A stretch of 64,000 nucleotides of DNA from Tridacna crocea (Eukaryota; Mollusca; Bivalvia; Cardiida; Cardiidae), in NCBI GenBank assembly GCA_943736015.1, contig OX031070.1:25379673-25443672 (forward strand), in the 5' to 3' direction. Position numbers and translations under genes: made by a program. Under the pieces are notes generated by a model that did no database searches, had not been told where the DNA came from, and saw only the letters and a program-made list of their open reading frames with translations. This document shows, piece after piece, positions 49,501 through 58,527 of the stretch; position 1 is the first letter of the stretch, and every line of letters starts with the position of its first letter.

Positions 49501-51665
49501 TGCCGAATCTTCTTGGGTCCGAATCATGACTTCCGTTTTGACGAGTGAACCCTATTATAGACGGGTTTTCGTGCTATTTAATGGAAATTGTAATCTTTCT
49601 GTCTGAAAATTCTCCTAGCACAGTCTACCATCTGTCTCGCGCGTAAGAACGCTTGATTATTCATATTGATGTGACAACAAAGCTTCGGACAGATCAAGAG
49701 GAACGAACGTCTATGTCTGGCATCGAACTACCGAGTTTATTTCATAAAACCGGATTCCTTCCAAATAACCGGATGTTTCGGCCGCGAACGATAAAAATAT
49801 TTTGTCCTCACGAGAATGCAATATAATTTTTTGAGTCGGGGGGTAAATTGTGGGTCGGGCGGTCGAGGACAAACAAACAAAATTTTACTTTCAGCCTAAT
49901 GTCCTGTACAATGGGACAAAGGTTCAAGTTCCTTTGGTTGCAATGGCAACCAGAGTTTTTGACGGAATCAAATTCTGTGAACAATTTTTAAAGAGGACCT
50001 CCCAAGGAACATTCCACACAATTTTAGTCCAAATTGGTCCAGCGGTTTAGGAGATGACCTTTTAAAGAATTGTTGACAACGCACTTCTTTAATTTGGACA
50101 AGTCTAAAAGTTAATTGTCAGGTAAGAGTTAATCTATTTCATTCTAATACATGTACTTGAAAAACTTTGTTTTAAAGAATCTATTGTGCTGAATATTTAC
50201 TCAGTATTGATGAAAATTACTTACAACAACCTGAAGAACTGGCTGGTCACATGCTGTACCACTGACAATAGCCTGAAATCAAACAGAATAGAAGAGTAAC
50301 CAACTAAGTAGCCTGCTTGGTAACTCAATGTTTAGCACATCCCACTTGTGACCTGTTGGTTCCGAGGATAAAACCAGGTTGAGGCAACCTTTTCGGCCTT
50401 TTTTCACACTTGATACAAGTCAGGAAAGTAGTAAATGGCTAGTAAAGGAAAGTTCTGTCAGTGCCTGTGTAAGAAAGCCAGGAAATACATGCATAGGTAC
50501 ACTGACCACTGTAATATGACTTCAGCAGTTACAACTGTTTTAACTCCAACAAAACTGACCAACCCACCAACCATTCCCATTTTAAGGAAAGCTGCTGTTG
50601 TATTTTATTTTGTCTTTTATCTATTTATTTATTTTTTTTCATTTTATCAAGCTGCAGTCTTTGAGAATAGGTATTTTAATTTCAGCATAACTGATATAAG
50701 CATTTGCAAGTCTGTCAATAATCATCAGTACCAATAAATCTTCCTAAGACCTCCCTCTAATCCATCCTAACCCAGCCCTTTTTCTATACGAAAAAGGAGT
50801 AACTCCATGGTAAATCAATCCAGATCAAGTATAGAGCAAAATAGGGCAGCAGCGCAACTAGGACACCACTCTAATATTTCAGAGCTATATGCCACATCTC
50901 AGCCATTGACAGCCGGTTTTCCGGCTTTGTAATTAGGCCTAAATTCGAACCCTGTAATATCTGCCCTTCTGTCATATTCGACCTCTTGTCTATATTTACG
51001 TACAAAAAAAAAACAACACTTGATCGAGTCTCTGTGGACTACCCCTATATGATTGTTCCCCTACAACTTCCAAGAAGCAGCCATTCTTAATATACTTCTG
51101 GTAAAAGATTATAATACCTGCATGTTTAAATGTGGAATACATTCACACATTATCCTATGGATAGAAGTTCTTGACCCTTCTCCATTCAAATGGAAAGTAG
51201 TGGCAGTATTATTAGTACATAGCTCTGTACATTGCAATTTCATCGGTAAGGTAGTGTGAAATAAACAGGCACGGGCAAACAAGCACGCGCGTACAAGCCC
51301 ATGGACGAATCAGTCCTGGGGATGAATTGGTTATGGGACGAACTAGGCTATAAAATGTCATGGAACGTCTTACCGTGTCAATCAAAACCCTCAGTTAGAT
51401 TTTTTCCGTATATATACCAGTCCGTTTTGACACACCAATTCTAATTAGCCTTCAGAAATAAAAGCGAAACCTGGCATCGACAAGTGAAAATGCTAAAATC
51501 TCTCATTCGTTTTACGCAATAATAAAAATAAACAATGAAGTTTATTGATAGATATTTATCAAGAAGGCGATTTCTATTGTTATCAGTAATTTACTCGGGT
51601 CATGAGATATTTCAAATCGTCTGCTGTACCTCAATCGCTCCTTCTGTAAGCTTGAACATCTTCAT
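31562..51665 (-). CDS. RPA1: Replication protein A 70-kDa DNA-binding subunit (RPA1), complete, 15 exons
   Basis: RPA1 is the large subunit of the heterotrimeric single-strand DNA-binding protein used in replication, repair and checkpoint signalling. Coding exons in transcript order: 51630-51665, 50225-50272, 44066-44141, 42506-42614, 41895-42064, 41159-41297, 39957-40128, 39277-39469, 38224-38363, 36345-36558, 34889-35013, 34255-34368, 33621-33728, 32904-32990, 31562-31663. They sum to 1833 nt, 610 aa (human 616), all in frame with GT donors. Visible parts: N-terminal OB fold ([12 protein letters not shown]...), a Gly/Pro/Ser-rich linker in exons 5-6, DBD-A (exon 7, [11 protein letters not shown]), DBD-B (ending LWGSD, Trp358), DBD-C with a zinc site at Cys476, Cys481, Cys495 and Cys498 in the same spacing as human, and the C-terminal trimerisation part. 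An in-frame ATG two codons downstream (MFKL) could also start. Intron 2 is 6.1 kb. Exon 1 (12 codons) rests on reading frame, donor and similarity to the human N-terminus. Confidence 0.96.
31664..32620. other. RPA1 intron 14, distal part
   Basis: Contains eroded MITE pieces (about 31855-31930 and 32340-32510) and a short TATA run near 31795. No exon was seen. Confidence 0.5.
32624..32840 (-). mobile_element. MITE, RPA1 intron 14
   Basis: TTAA 32624-32627. The palindrome has a few mismatches and the far end is truncated at about 32840. It sits ~65 bp from the exon ending at 32904. Confidence 0.85.
33045..33200 (-). mobile_element. MITE arm interrupted by foldback family 2
   Basis: ACCAAATGACAAAATTTTAC and AATTGAAAGCATTTCGAC are MITE outer-arm sequence; after 33163 the arm appears to resume with GCCAACAACA. 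No palindrome is left. Confidence 0.6.
33094..33162. mobile_element. Small foldback element, family 2, copy 2
   Basis: A 69-bp perfect palindrome: AGGTGAGTGCAACACTATTC...GTGCCTGTACA and its complement. It shares its core with 20891-20981 and is inserted in a MITE arm. Confidence 0.88.
33373..33564. mobile_element. 192-bp inverted-repeat element in RPA1 intron 13
   Basis: GGTCTGTATTCACCAA...AATAAAATGA faces GGTCTGTTTTCACCAG...(inverted) with ~80% pairing along nearly the whole length. It is a hairpin MITE unrelated to the TTAA family. No clear target duplication was found. Confidence 0.75.
33785..33930 (-). mobile_element. Eroded MITE
   Basis: The outer arm and first palindrome arm (GAAAATGCTGGTTACC) are visible; the rest is gone. 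Confidence 0.55.
35223..35444 (-). mobile_element. MITE, subfamily C
   Basis: TTAA at both ends but distinct arms (CCCCATAAGGCATGTCTATG, GGCTCCTACAAGCAATGCAT) and a distinct palindrome core (ATTGCTCGTGACGAACAAT). Another member is 60876-61087. Confidence 0.85.
35830..36036 (-). mobile_element. Diverged MITE, RPA1 intron 10
   Basis: TTAA 35830-35833; the palindrome is recognisable but poorly paired. The right end is GTGGTAACAGAGTTGA. Confidence 0.7.
36761..38006. mobile_element. 1.25-kb TIR element with internal tandem array, RPA1 intron 9
   Basis: TATACGCCCGAAGGG at 36761-36775 is inverted exactly at 37992-38006. The interior is a tandem array (from 36856) of ~156-bp units starting AAAGGGCAATAA at 37013, 37170, 37326, 37481 and 37638. 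After the array comes ACGGACGGACGACCGGGGG. No target duplication or transposase was found. Confidence 0.75.
38009..38160 (+). mobile_element. Partial MITE adjoining the TIR element
   Basis: Starts inside the left arm (CAACCCTTAGGAAGTAAGGC), with a degraded palindrome and a truncated right arm. Confidence 0.6.
38561..38786 (-). mobile_element. Full-length MITE, RPA1 intron 8
   Basis: TTAA 38561-38564 and 38783-38786. The palindrome has one or two mismatches. Confidence 0.9.
39005..39225 (+). mobile_element. Diverged MITE, RPA1 intron 8
   Basis: TTTACCAAACAATCCCAAC start. The loop is ACGGGTAACCACC. The right arm has decayed. Confidence 0.7.
40334..40558 (-). mobile_element. Diverged MITE, RPA1 intron 6
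   Basis: TTAACTCTGTACTGCAC to GGTAAGGGGTTAC. The palindrome is partly decayed. Confidence 0.75.
40800..41145 (+). mobile_element. Two eroded MITE copies
   Basis: A copy lacking its left end (40800-40937, ending GATAAAGAGTTAA) is followed by a very old one to about 41145. Confidence 0.6.
42120..42285 (+). mobile_element. MITE right half, RPA1 intron 4
   Basis: Second palindrome arm (CCAGCGTTTTCTTCTTTTCC) and a full right arm. It starts about 55 bp from the exon ending at 42064. Confidence 0.65.
42700..42901 (+). mobile_element. Diverged MITE, RPA1 intron 3
   Basis: The loop is reduced to ATGCTCCTTTTTAG. The right end is GGTAAAAAGTTAA. Confidence 0.65.
43147..43186. repeat. 20-bp tandem duplication
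   Basis: The stretch GATAACCACTGTTCAACACT is immediately followed by a near copy. Confidence 0.85.
46017..48111. mobile_element. 2.1-kb element with compound terminal inverted repeats
   Basis: Near-identical ~117-bp inverted repeats (about 46024-46141 and 47989-48105) each consist of direct and inverted copies of GGGTACGAGTTCTCCAGA. CATGTATTT flanks both sides (46008-46016 and 48112-48120), consistent with a 9-bp target duplication if the ends are GGTATCAGG and TTGCAAC. The outermost bases pair poorly, so the exact ends are uncertain. The interior has no transposase and carries two eroded MITE copies (about 47250-47531). Confidence 0.8.
48465..48673 (-). mobile_element. MITE, RPA1 intron 2
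   Basis: Right TTAA 48670-48673. The palindrome is imperfect (TTACTTGTTACCAGCATT). Confidence 0.8.
49178..49535. repeat. Clustered GGGCCGAATCTTCTC motif
   Basis: The 15-mer or close variants occur about six times (near 49180, 49208, 49423, 49442, 49465 and 49502), irregularly spaced. One pair around 49180-49210 is locally inverted and repeated. Confidence 0.75.
49850..50055. repeat. Dispersed repeat, bivalve type
   Basis: CCCAAGGAACATTCC...GGTCCAGCGGTTT matches a motif I associate with repeats in clam genomes. It includes a 66-codon open frame that is probably not a gene. Confidence 0.4.
50085..50130 (+). mobile_element. MITE right-end remnant
   Basis: TTAATTTGGACAAGTCTAAA to GGTAAGAGTTAA only. 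It lies about 95 bp downstream (transcript sense) of RPA1 exon 2. Confidence 0.5.
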
Positions 51666-51837
51666 TTGTGTTTTTGTTGACTTCGCGGAAAAACCAACTC
51701 CCGCGAAATTCGACGACTGTGTGTATACGCATGCGCAGTCGGTTTCATTTAGTGGTATGGGCAAAATTTGTGTCTTGACGATCACCCTGCAGTGTATTCA
51801 TACTTCCCTTAATTCTCAACAGAATCTCATCATGTGT
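51666..51837 (-). promoter_or_regulatory. RPA1 5' flank / 5' UTR and likely promoter
   Basis: The 170 bp between the RPA1 start codon and the next transposon copy contain CpG and a GCATGCGCA motif near 51729 but no TATA box that I can defend. Its promoter role is inferred from position only. Confidence 0.4.
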
Positions 51838-52055
51838 GGGCCCCATACCACACAATCACGAATTGTAACGACCCTAGAGAAGAAATAACCCGAATACATT
51901 ATGGAAAAAGAAGAAAATTCTGGAAGGCAGCATTTTCTCCCTTCCCACAATGTTTTCTACCCTATCACAGACAAATTTCATCATTTGAGTCACATTTCAT
52001 GTTGTCTGCAAAAGCTTTCCCCTTTTTTTTGTCTGGTAAAAATTTCAATTGAACT
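51838..52055 (+). mobile_element. MITE just upstream of RPA1
   Basis: CCCCATACCACACAATC to GTCTGGTAAAAATTTCAA. The loop is altered (CTGGAAGGCAGC). It sits about 170 bp upstream of the RPA1 start codon. Confidence 0.82.
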
Positions 52056-52235
52056 TGAAATCAGCCTTATCAGGTCTCAATATATTCAATATCTAATTCG
52101 CTTGTTTTCAATTATTTTTGTAGAATGGTCTGAACAGAGCTTGAGAAGAACAGCACTAAACTGTATTCGCTGATGCAAGCAATATAGATCAGACTGCAGA
52201 GAATGCAAGATTTATCTACAATCTGCAATTGCTCA

Positions 52236-52489
52236 CTTATCCCATTACCAAAAAATTCCAGACAATAGTTTAGGTCGAAAGCATTGCGTGAAAAGGAGAA
52301 ATCGAAAGCATTTGCAGACGACAAAATAAAAGTGACCGGAAATTTGAAATTCGTTTTGTGAAGGGTAGAAAACATTGTGGGAAAAGCAGAAAATGCTTTT
52401 TACCAGCATTTTCTCCTTTTCCCACAATGTTTTCTAAAGGCTTTTATCTCAGGGGCATCAAAATTAGGGATTGTGTGGCAATGGGTTAA
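52236..52489 (-). mobile_element. MITE with an internal arm duplication
   Basis: Right TTAA 52486-52489. Near the left end, TCGAAAGCATT occurs twice around a stray GTGAAAAGGAGAAA, giving a copy longer than usual. Confidence 0.82.
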
Positions 52490-52728
52490 AACTGAAGATA
52501 CATCGTCTGGTAGTTAATTCTCAATTAGTCGTCTGCAAATTATTTAATTATGACCAAGTATAAGATTCCAGTTTCAATTTAAGACTCTAAAAAGTTATGA
52601 TCTAATCTTTCGTTTGTTAAATACGTTAATTGATCACGTACATGTATGTACACTTTTAGACAAAAATCACACACACAGAGAAATGACATTAATGTGTACA
52701 ATGCTCCCTAATGACCCTTAATTCCTTA

Positions 52729-52950
52729 TTCTTTACCAAACGCAAAAAGTCTGGACTTGTCCAAATTTAAAGCATTTGCAGATGACAAAAGTTACTGCAA
52801 ATTTGAAATTTGCTTTGAGAAGGGTAGAAAACGTAGCGAGAAAAGGAGAAAATGCTGGTTACCAGAATTTTCTCCTTTTCCCAGAATGTTTTCTAACGGC
52901 TTCTTTCTGAGGGCCGTCAAAAGTCTAGGGATTGTGTGGTAATCGGTTAA
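52729..52950 (-). mobile_element. Full-length MITE
   Basis: Right TTAA 52947-52950. The palindrome has scattered mismatches (ACCAGAATTTTC). Confidence 0.86.
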
Positions 52951-53106
52951 ACAATGATTTTGGAACTGAAAGATACTGCTTATGAAAAATTAATATATTT
53001 AGAAATGAGCTTTTAAAAGTTCTTTGTCAGAAAAACATATTGTTATGGGAATGGAAGCAGTTCATAACCAGCATGCACTCAATGCTTTTAAAGACATTCT
53101 TTCTCA

Positions 53107-53295
53107 GGGTTGTTAACCCTCAACCCTTGGCCTTTTTCCAAATCGAAAGCATTTGCAGACAACAAAATTAAAGTGACTCAAAAAATGAAGCTTGTCCTGT
53201 GAGGACAGTAAATACTGTTGGAAAAGGAGAAATGCCGGTTCCCAGCATTTTCTCTTTTTCCCAGAATGTTTTCAGAAGACTTTTTTATCAGCTTT
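53107..53295 (-). mobile_element. Truncated MITE
   Basis: The outer arm starts at TTTTTCCAAATCGAAAGC; the palindrome has loop GCCGGTTCCCAGC; the inner arm is cut short. Confidence 0.7.
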
Positions 53296-53315
53296 AGTTG
53301 TTTTTTGTGGCCAAT

Positions 53316-53365
53316 GTAGATCAAGATAAGGCTGCACAAAATGTAAAGCCTGATCTTTGGTCCAC
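53316..53365. repeat. Palindromic GATC/TGCACA repeat
   Basis: TGTAGATCAAGATAAGGCTG and the inverse GCCTGATCTTTGGTCC; a member of the family described at 18768-18820. Confidence 0.5.
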
Positions 53366-53411
53366 ATTGTCCACTTTGCTGAAACATTGTCAACAGAGGC
53401 AGAAAATGTGT

Positions 53412-53492
53412 AACGGGTAGCATAACTCAGTCGATAGAGCAAGAGACTCTTAATCTCGGGGTCTTGGGTTCGAGCCCCACGTTGGGCTCCAA
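53412..53492 (+). pseudogene. tRNA-Lys(CTT)-like pseudogene or SINE head
   Basis: D arm (CTCAGTCGATAGAGC), anticodon stem-loop GAGA-CTCTTAA-TCTC with anticodon CTT, and T arm GGGTTCGAGCCC are intact. The 5' acceptor strand (GGGTAGC) does not pair with the 3' strand (GTTGGGC), so a working tRNA is unlikely. Confidence 0.75.
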
Positions 53493-53517
53493 ATGTAGCA
53501 GGTGGTGGAAAAATATC

Positions 53518-53596
53518 GCGGCTCGATTGGGATTCGAACCCAGGGCCTCAGAAATACCGTTCCTGCACTCTAACCAACTGAGCTACCGAACCACAT
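53518..53596 (-). repeat. tRNA-like SINE head, facing the previous one
   Basis: On the - strand: GGTAGCTCAGTTGGTTAGAG (box A) and GGGTTCGAATCCC (box B), without a cloverleaf-competent acceptor stem. It converges on the tRNA-Lys-like copy with a 25-bp gap. Confidence 0.72.
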
Positions 53597-54166
53597 GTCA
53601 ATACGGCTGCACGATATATCACCAAATACCTGTACCCGGCTACACATGAAATTGTAATTATTTTGGTCTTAATTCTAAAATGTCTGGAATGTTTCTTGGG
53701 CACTGTAGGGCTAAAAACGGGATTATTTGGGGTAATGGGGTAAGTGAGTAATGGTAGATTTTGGGTAGTAGCCTTTGATTCTTTATAGTCTGATCTTATT
53801 GTCCACAAAAACAAGTAATATTTTGATTATATTCTTCACAAGCTGTGCTCAGACCATGCTATAAAGATAACTGAAAATGAGCTACATAATTAGATACTGA
53901 CATTAGATTTACTTATCCTAGGAATTTATATACATTTATGATACATGGCAGTTTTGTATTTGATTGCATAAGGACTGAGACAAGCCAAATAGATAATGGT
54001 TATAATGAAACAAAGTTTACCAAAAATTATGTTGCTTCTGTATTTGATCTGAAAAGAAGCTATTAACCCAGCTAAATAACAAACGAAATTTTCAATTCTA
54101 TGGTAACTACCCAAACAAATATTGTTATTTCAAGGTTATATTTTAGGGAATATCATCTCCTTAACA

Positions 54167-54222
54167 GTGTAGATCCAAGATCAGATTGCACGTTCTGTGC
54201 AGTCTTATCTTGATCTACAATA
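54167..54222. repeat. Palindromic GATC/TGCACA repeat, best copy
   Basis: GTGTAGATCCAAGATCAGAT then TGCACG, and the inverse TGTGCAGTCTTATCTTGATC. It is the clearest member of this small family. Confidence 0.7.
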
Positions 54223-54256
54223 TCCGCAAAAGGTCGGCGAGACATGATAAGGAGCC

Positions 54257-54485
54257 AAGACCCTTTCCCAAACAATCCCTGAATTTTACGACCCCGAGAT
54301 AGAACCTTTTTGAAAACATTGTGGGAAAAGGAGAAAATGCTGGCAACCAGCATTTTCTCCTTTTCCCACAATGTTTTCTACCATGCTGGGAATAAATTTC
54401 AATTTTTGAGTTGGGTTTATTTTGTCGTCTGCAAATGCTTTCAATTCGGACTAGTCTAAAGTTTTGTCATTTGGTAAAAAGTTAA
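54257..54485 (+). mobile_element. Intact-looking MITE
   Basis: CCCTTTCCCAAACAATCC to GGTAAAAAGTTAA (54485). The palindrome has a single mismatch (GCTGGCAACCAGC). Confidence 0.9.
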
Positions 54486-54656
54486 GATACTGAAGATATT
54501 GATGATAATGTTATAAAGATTTTGCTGCCTTTGTGAATTATGCCACATTTGAATATGATACCATAGATAAAACTTAACAAGCCAATATGCTTCTCATGAT
54601 GATGATCTGTTGTTTTTAAACCCTTTCTCTCTGACAAATTTCAGACTCTTTCATGT

Positions 54657-54891
54657 TTAACCCTTTACCACACAATTCCGACTTATAACACCCCTGTGAA
54701 AGAAACCTTTTGAAAACATTGTGGGAAAAGGAGAAAATGCTGGTAACCAGCATTTTCTCCTTTTCACACAACCTTTTTACTCTTCCTAAGACAACATTGG
54801 ATTCTCTAGTCACGTTCATTTTGTTGTCTGCAAACGCTTTCAATTTGGACCAGTCTAAAATTTTGTCGTTTGGTAAAGTTTAAAGGGTTAA
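54657..54891 (+). mobile_element. MITE, intact ends
   Basis: TTAA 54657-54660 and 54888-54891. The loop is intact and the outer second arm has decayed (CTTTTCACACAACC). Confidence 0.88.
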
Positions 54892-55073
54892 AGCATCTGC
54901 AGATGCCAAATTCATCATTGGATACAAATTGTTTTTAGGCCACTTGTTGGGCAGAAAACATGGTTGGAAAAGGAGGAAATACAGTAGTATCATTTTCTTC
55001 TTTTACCAAAATGCCTTCAAAAGCCTTTTCTTCCCAGAGTAGTTAAAATTTGGGATCATGTGGTAACTGGCTA
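54888..55073 (-). mobile_element. MITE sharing TTAA with its neighbour
   Basis: Begins in the outer arm right after the shared TTAA (54888-54891). The palindrome is decayed. Confidence 0.65.
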
Positions 55074-55211
55074 AGAATTGTAAAGGGGTTGAGAAATAAA
55101 AGTCAAACATTTAAGTTTACATGATTTATTCTTGTATTGTGATGATGAAATATCTGAAACTTTTTCTTTTTCATACAAATAAATATGAGCCATGCCACAT
55201 TAAAAGGGGGT

Positions 55212-55440
55212 TTAACTCATTACTGTATAACAATATTTTGGACTAGACCAAATTGAAAGCATTTGCAGACCACAATTCAACTCTTGCTGAAAAGATGATT
55301 TCTGTCTATGATAAGGTAGAAAACATTGTGGGAAAAGGAGAAAATGCTGGTTACCAGCATTTTCTCCTTTTCCCACAATGTTTTCAAAAGGCTACTATTC
55401 TAGACCCGTAAAAACCTGGGATTGTTTGGGAAAGAGTTAA
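55212..55440 (-). mobile_element. Intact-looking MITE
   Basis: TTAA 55212-55215 and 55437-55440. Its ~60-bp palindrome (about 55321-55384) is perfect. Confidence 0.93.
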
Positions 55441-55589
55441 CTCGTTACCATACGACAATATTTTAGGCTTCTCCAAATCGAAAGCATTTGCAGACGACAA
55501 AATAAAAGTGACTGAATTTTTCCAACAATGTTTCACAACCCTTCCTCTTCAGAGCCTTTAAAACACAGGATTGTGTGGTGAAGGGTAAA
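55437..55589 (-). mobile_element. MITE lacking most of its palindrome
   Basis: Starts at the TTAA shared with the previous copy. Only CCAACAATGTTTCACAACC remains of the hairpin. Confidence 0.8.
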
Positions 55590-55610
55590 CTGGCCATATA
55601 TACTGACAGT

Positions 55611-55847
55611 TTAACTCCTTACCACACAATCCCTACTTTTAACGACTCTGAGAGAGAAGCCTTCTGAAAACATTGTTGGAAAAAGAGAAAATGCTGGTTA
55701 TCAACTTATCAGCATTTTCCCCGTTTGCCACGATGTTTTCCACCTTATCAAAGACATAAATTATCATTTGAGGTACTTTTGTTTTGTTGTCTGCACATGT
55801 TTTGAATTAGGACTGGTCTAAAATTACCTTGTGTGGTAAAGAGTTAA
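55611..55847 (+). mobile_element. MITE with a duplicated loop
   Basis: TTAA at both ends. The loop carries a small duplication (TTATCAACTTATCAGC). Confidence 0.88.
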
Positions 55848-55997
55848 ATGCAACATGTTAAGGAGATATTATGGACATGTCCTATCTTATAAAAGAAAGG
55901 AAAACCTAGTTAGTGGAAAGATAGTGAAAAATAAAGATTGGAAATTCTGACTAGACTCAATGCCTTTCTACCTTATGTAAAGGCTCAGCTATGTTCC

Positions 55998-56233
55998 TTA
56001 ACTCTTTACCAAACAACAAACTTTTAGACTGGTCCAAATTGAAAGCACTTGTAGATGACAAAGTCAAAGTGACTCAAAAGTTGAAATTTGTTCTGGGATA
56101 GGGTGCAAAACATTGTGGGAAATAGAGAAAATGCTGATTACCAGTATTTTCTCTTTTTCACACCATATTTTTAAAATGCTTCTTTCTCATTCTCAGAGGT
56201 CAGAAAACCTGGGATGATTTAATTAAGAGTTAA
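55998..56233 (-). mobile_element. Full-length MITE
   Basis: TTAA 55998-56001 and 56230-56233. The palindrome is moderately diverged. Confidence 0.86.
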
Positions 56234-56660
56234 CAAAATAGTCCTATGTTCAAGAATTCCAGGAAAATAATTTTCAAAAACAGGGTGGAAAAAGGAGAAA
56301 ATGCTTGTAATCCATAATGTTCTCAATCTTTTCAAAGAAAAAATCCATTGTATAGTTCTACATTGCAAAAGGAAAACAAAATTAATGGTCATAGTTCTAC
56401 ATTGCAAAATAGGAACACAATTGCATCAGAGTATTTTAAGGGTAACCTACCCTTTAGTGTTGGGTTCCACTTTGGGTGTTAAATAGCTCACCTGAGTTTC
56501 AAACAAATATCTTCAGACAGAAATGAAAGAAAATGGGAAAGATTTTATTCCCTTCCCATAATGTATTAAAAGTGTTCTTTTCAGAGTCTTTAAACACTTG
56601 GGAATGAGTTGTAAAGGGTACAGAGGACTGACATTTGTATTTGTAGGGAGTAAGCTACAG
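56234..56660. other. MITE debris
   Basis: Weak fragments at about 56240-56335 and 56520-56625, plus a local duplication of ATAGTTCTACATTGCAAAA (56353 and 56389). No gene was seen. Confidence 0.5.
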
Positions 56661-56667
56661 TATCTTT

Positions 56668-56896
56668 TTAACTCATTACCAAACGACAAAATTTTAGGTT
56701 TGCCTAAATTGAAAGCATCTGCAGACGACATAATAAAAGTAACTGAAAATTTGAAATTTGATTGGTGAAGGGTAGAAAACATTGTGGGAAAAGGAGAAAA
56801 TGCTGGTTACCAGCATTTTCTCTTTTTCCCGCAATGTTTTCTAAAGGCGTCTTTCTCAAGGGCGTCAAAAGTAGGGATTGTGTGGTAATGGGTTAA
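56668..56896 (-). mobile_element. Intact-looking MITE
   Basis: TTAA at both ends. Two mismatches in the palindrome (TCTCTTTTTCCCGC). Confidence 0.92.
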
Positions 56897-57112
56897 CCTT
56901 TAACCCCATGACAAAATTTTAGATTACTCAAAATTGAAGGCATTTGCTGGCTAAAAGCTCAATGTGGCTCATATAATGAAGTTTGTCTTTGAAAGTATAG
57001 AAAACATTGTGGGAAAAAGAGAAAATGTAACCAGCTTTTTCTCCTTTTCCTATATTGTTTTGAAAAGTCTTTTTCTTTAGGGTCTTTTAAACTCAGGATG
57101 ATGTGGTAACAG
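56893..57112 (-). mobile_element. MITE abutting the previous copy
   Basis: Its left arm starts within a few bases of the shared TTAA. The loop is shortened to ATGTAACCAGC. Confidence 0.75.
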
Positions 57113-57576
57113 AGACAATGGACAGGAATTTGAAAGCTCTCTTTAATGTCTTTACACTAAAAGTTCTGAGACAAACACATACCAAAAATTCAAACAAATA
57201 GCTTGAGATTTCTAAAATAATACTGATATTGAGTAATGATTTTGGATACATAAAGCCATTATTTTACACTTGTAATGGCCTCTGTGTTAATTTCATTACA
57301 TCAAAAAGAGAAAAACTACATGTACCTGTAATCAACTTGGATTTATGTAAAATATAACACTTATAGGTAAAATTTTGTGATCTAAGTTTTTGTCAATTAG
57401 TTGCATAATACATGTATAAGTAGTGAGGGCAACCAACCCCTCATCGAATTCCAAGATACTAGGCTGGTAAAAATTAAGAGCATCTGCAATCAGCAAATTG
57501 AACCTGGCTCAAAAGATAGGCCTTAGGTAAGTGTGAGACATTTTTATGATATGTGAATACTAGTAATGTATAAAAT
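57113..57576. other. Intergenic, no gene seen
   Basis: A single weak MITE-arm match near 57460-57500; nothing else was identified. Confidence 0.4.
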
Positions 57577-57794
57577 TTAACCCATTTACCAAACAATATT
57601 TATCAAGGCTTGTCCAAATTGAACGCATTAGCAGATGACAATTCCAATGTGGCCATGGTCTTTGAATTTGTCTGACAAAGGATAGAAAACATTCTGGGAA
57701 AAGCAGAAAATGCTAGTTACTATTCTGCACAATCTTTTCAAAAGCTGTCTTTCCTTGGGACATTTCAGTTTTGCATTGTGTGTTAAGGGATTAA
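57577..57794 (-). mobile_element. Diverged MITE
   Basis: TTAA 57577-57580 and 57791-57794. The second palindrome arm is truncated. Confidence 0.78.
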
Positions 57795-58020
57795 CTCTTT
57801 CCCAAACAAGCCCTGCTTTTTATGTGTCTGCAGTTAAAAGTCTTTCGAAAACACTGTGGGAAAAGGAGAAATTGCTCATAACGACCAATTTCTCCTTTTC
57901 CCACAGTGTTTTCTACCCTTTGTGAGAACTTTCTGCCATTTCCTCCAAAACTAAAATTGTTGTCTGCAAGCTCTTTTGGTTTGGAAAGAGTCCAAAATTT
58001 GACGTTTGGAAAAGGGTTAA
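57791..58020 (+). mobile_element. MITE, subfamily B
   Basis: Shares TTAA 57791-57794 with the previous copy and ends in TTAA 58017-58020. The left arm reads CCCAAACAAGCCCTGC; the palindrome core is ATTGCTCATAACGACCAAT with outer CACTGTGGG. Confidence 0.9.
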
Positions 58021-58527
58021 GTTCTCTTTCATCCATAAACATTGCAGCCAAGAGAAATGTTACCCATCCTTGTGACCAATGACCACAAAGAAATGTTCAG
58101 ACTCTCATAACTGACTTCTATGACAAATGCAGTCCATGTCTGTATCAATGAAACTTGGAGACAATCAGGAAATCATTGTGAAAATGAGACAAAATGCTTG
58201 TTTAGGAAGGCTCTTCCAATTTTTATAATTGTCTATACATTGACGTACATGGGCTGAAGCACAACCATAACTCCAGATAAAAAATGGCTGACATTGTAGA
58301 TCAAGGATCACAGTGCATGTTTCTTGCTAGCTGACCTTGACTTAACATGATAATTATTATACTACAAAACAATCTTACAAAAATCTCACAATTTGCTCAC
58401 AATTTACAAACCTGCACACAACTTTTTGAAAACCTTGAAGACAACTATTGAAAACATTCTGCAACAGAAAAACTGCACTTAAAAAGCATTTCTGCTGTAA
58501 TCAAAACTCCTTGGCCTCCATTTAGGT

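Larger units (their letters stand above)
44142..50224 (-). other. RPA1 intron 2 (6.1 kb)
   Basis: The longest RPA1 intron. It holds the 2.1-kb element at 46017-48111, a MITE (48465-48673), a GGGCCGAATCTTCTC motif cluster and a dispersed repeat at 49850-50055. The hairpin CCTACCCA...TGGGTAGG lies near 44486-44516. No additional exon was recognised. Confidence 0.7.

Noticed and set aside
49850-50050. 66-codon open frame as a gene
   Set aside because: The sequence looks like a dispersed repeat, and the frame has no recognisable domain or splice context.
53412-53492. Functional tRNA-Lys gene
   Set aside because: The D, anticodon and T arms look good, but the acceptor strands do not pair, so it was recorded as a pseudogene or SINE head.
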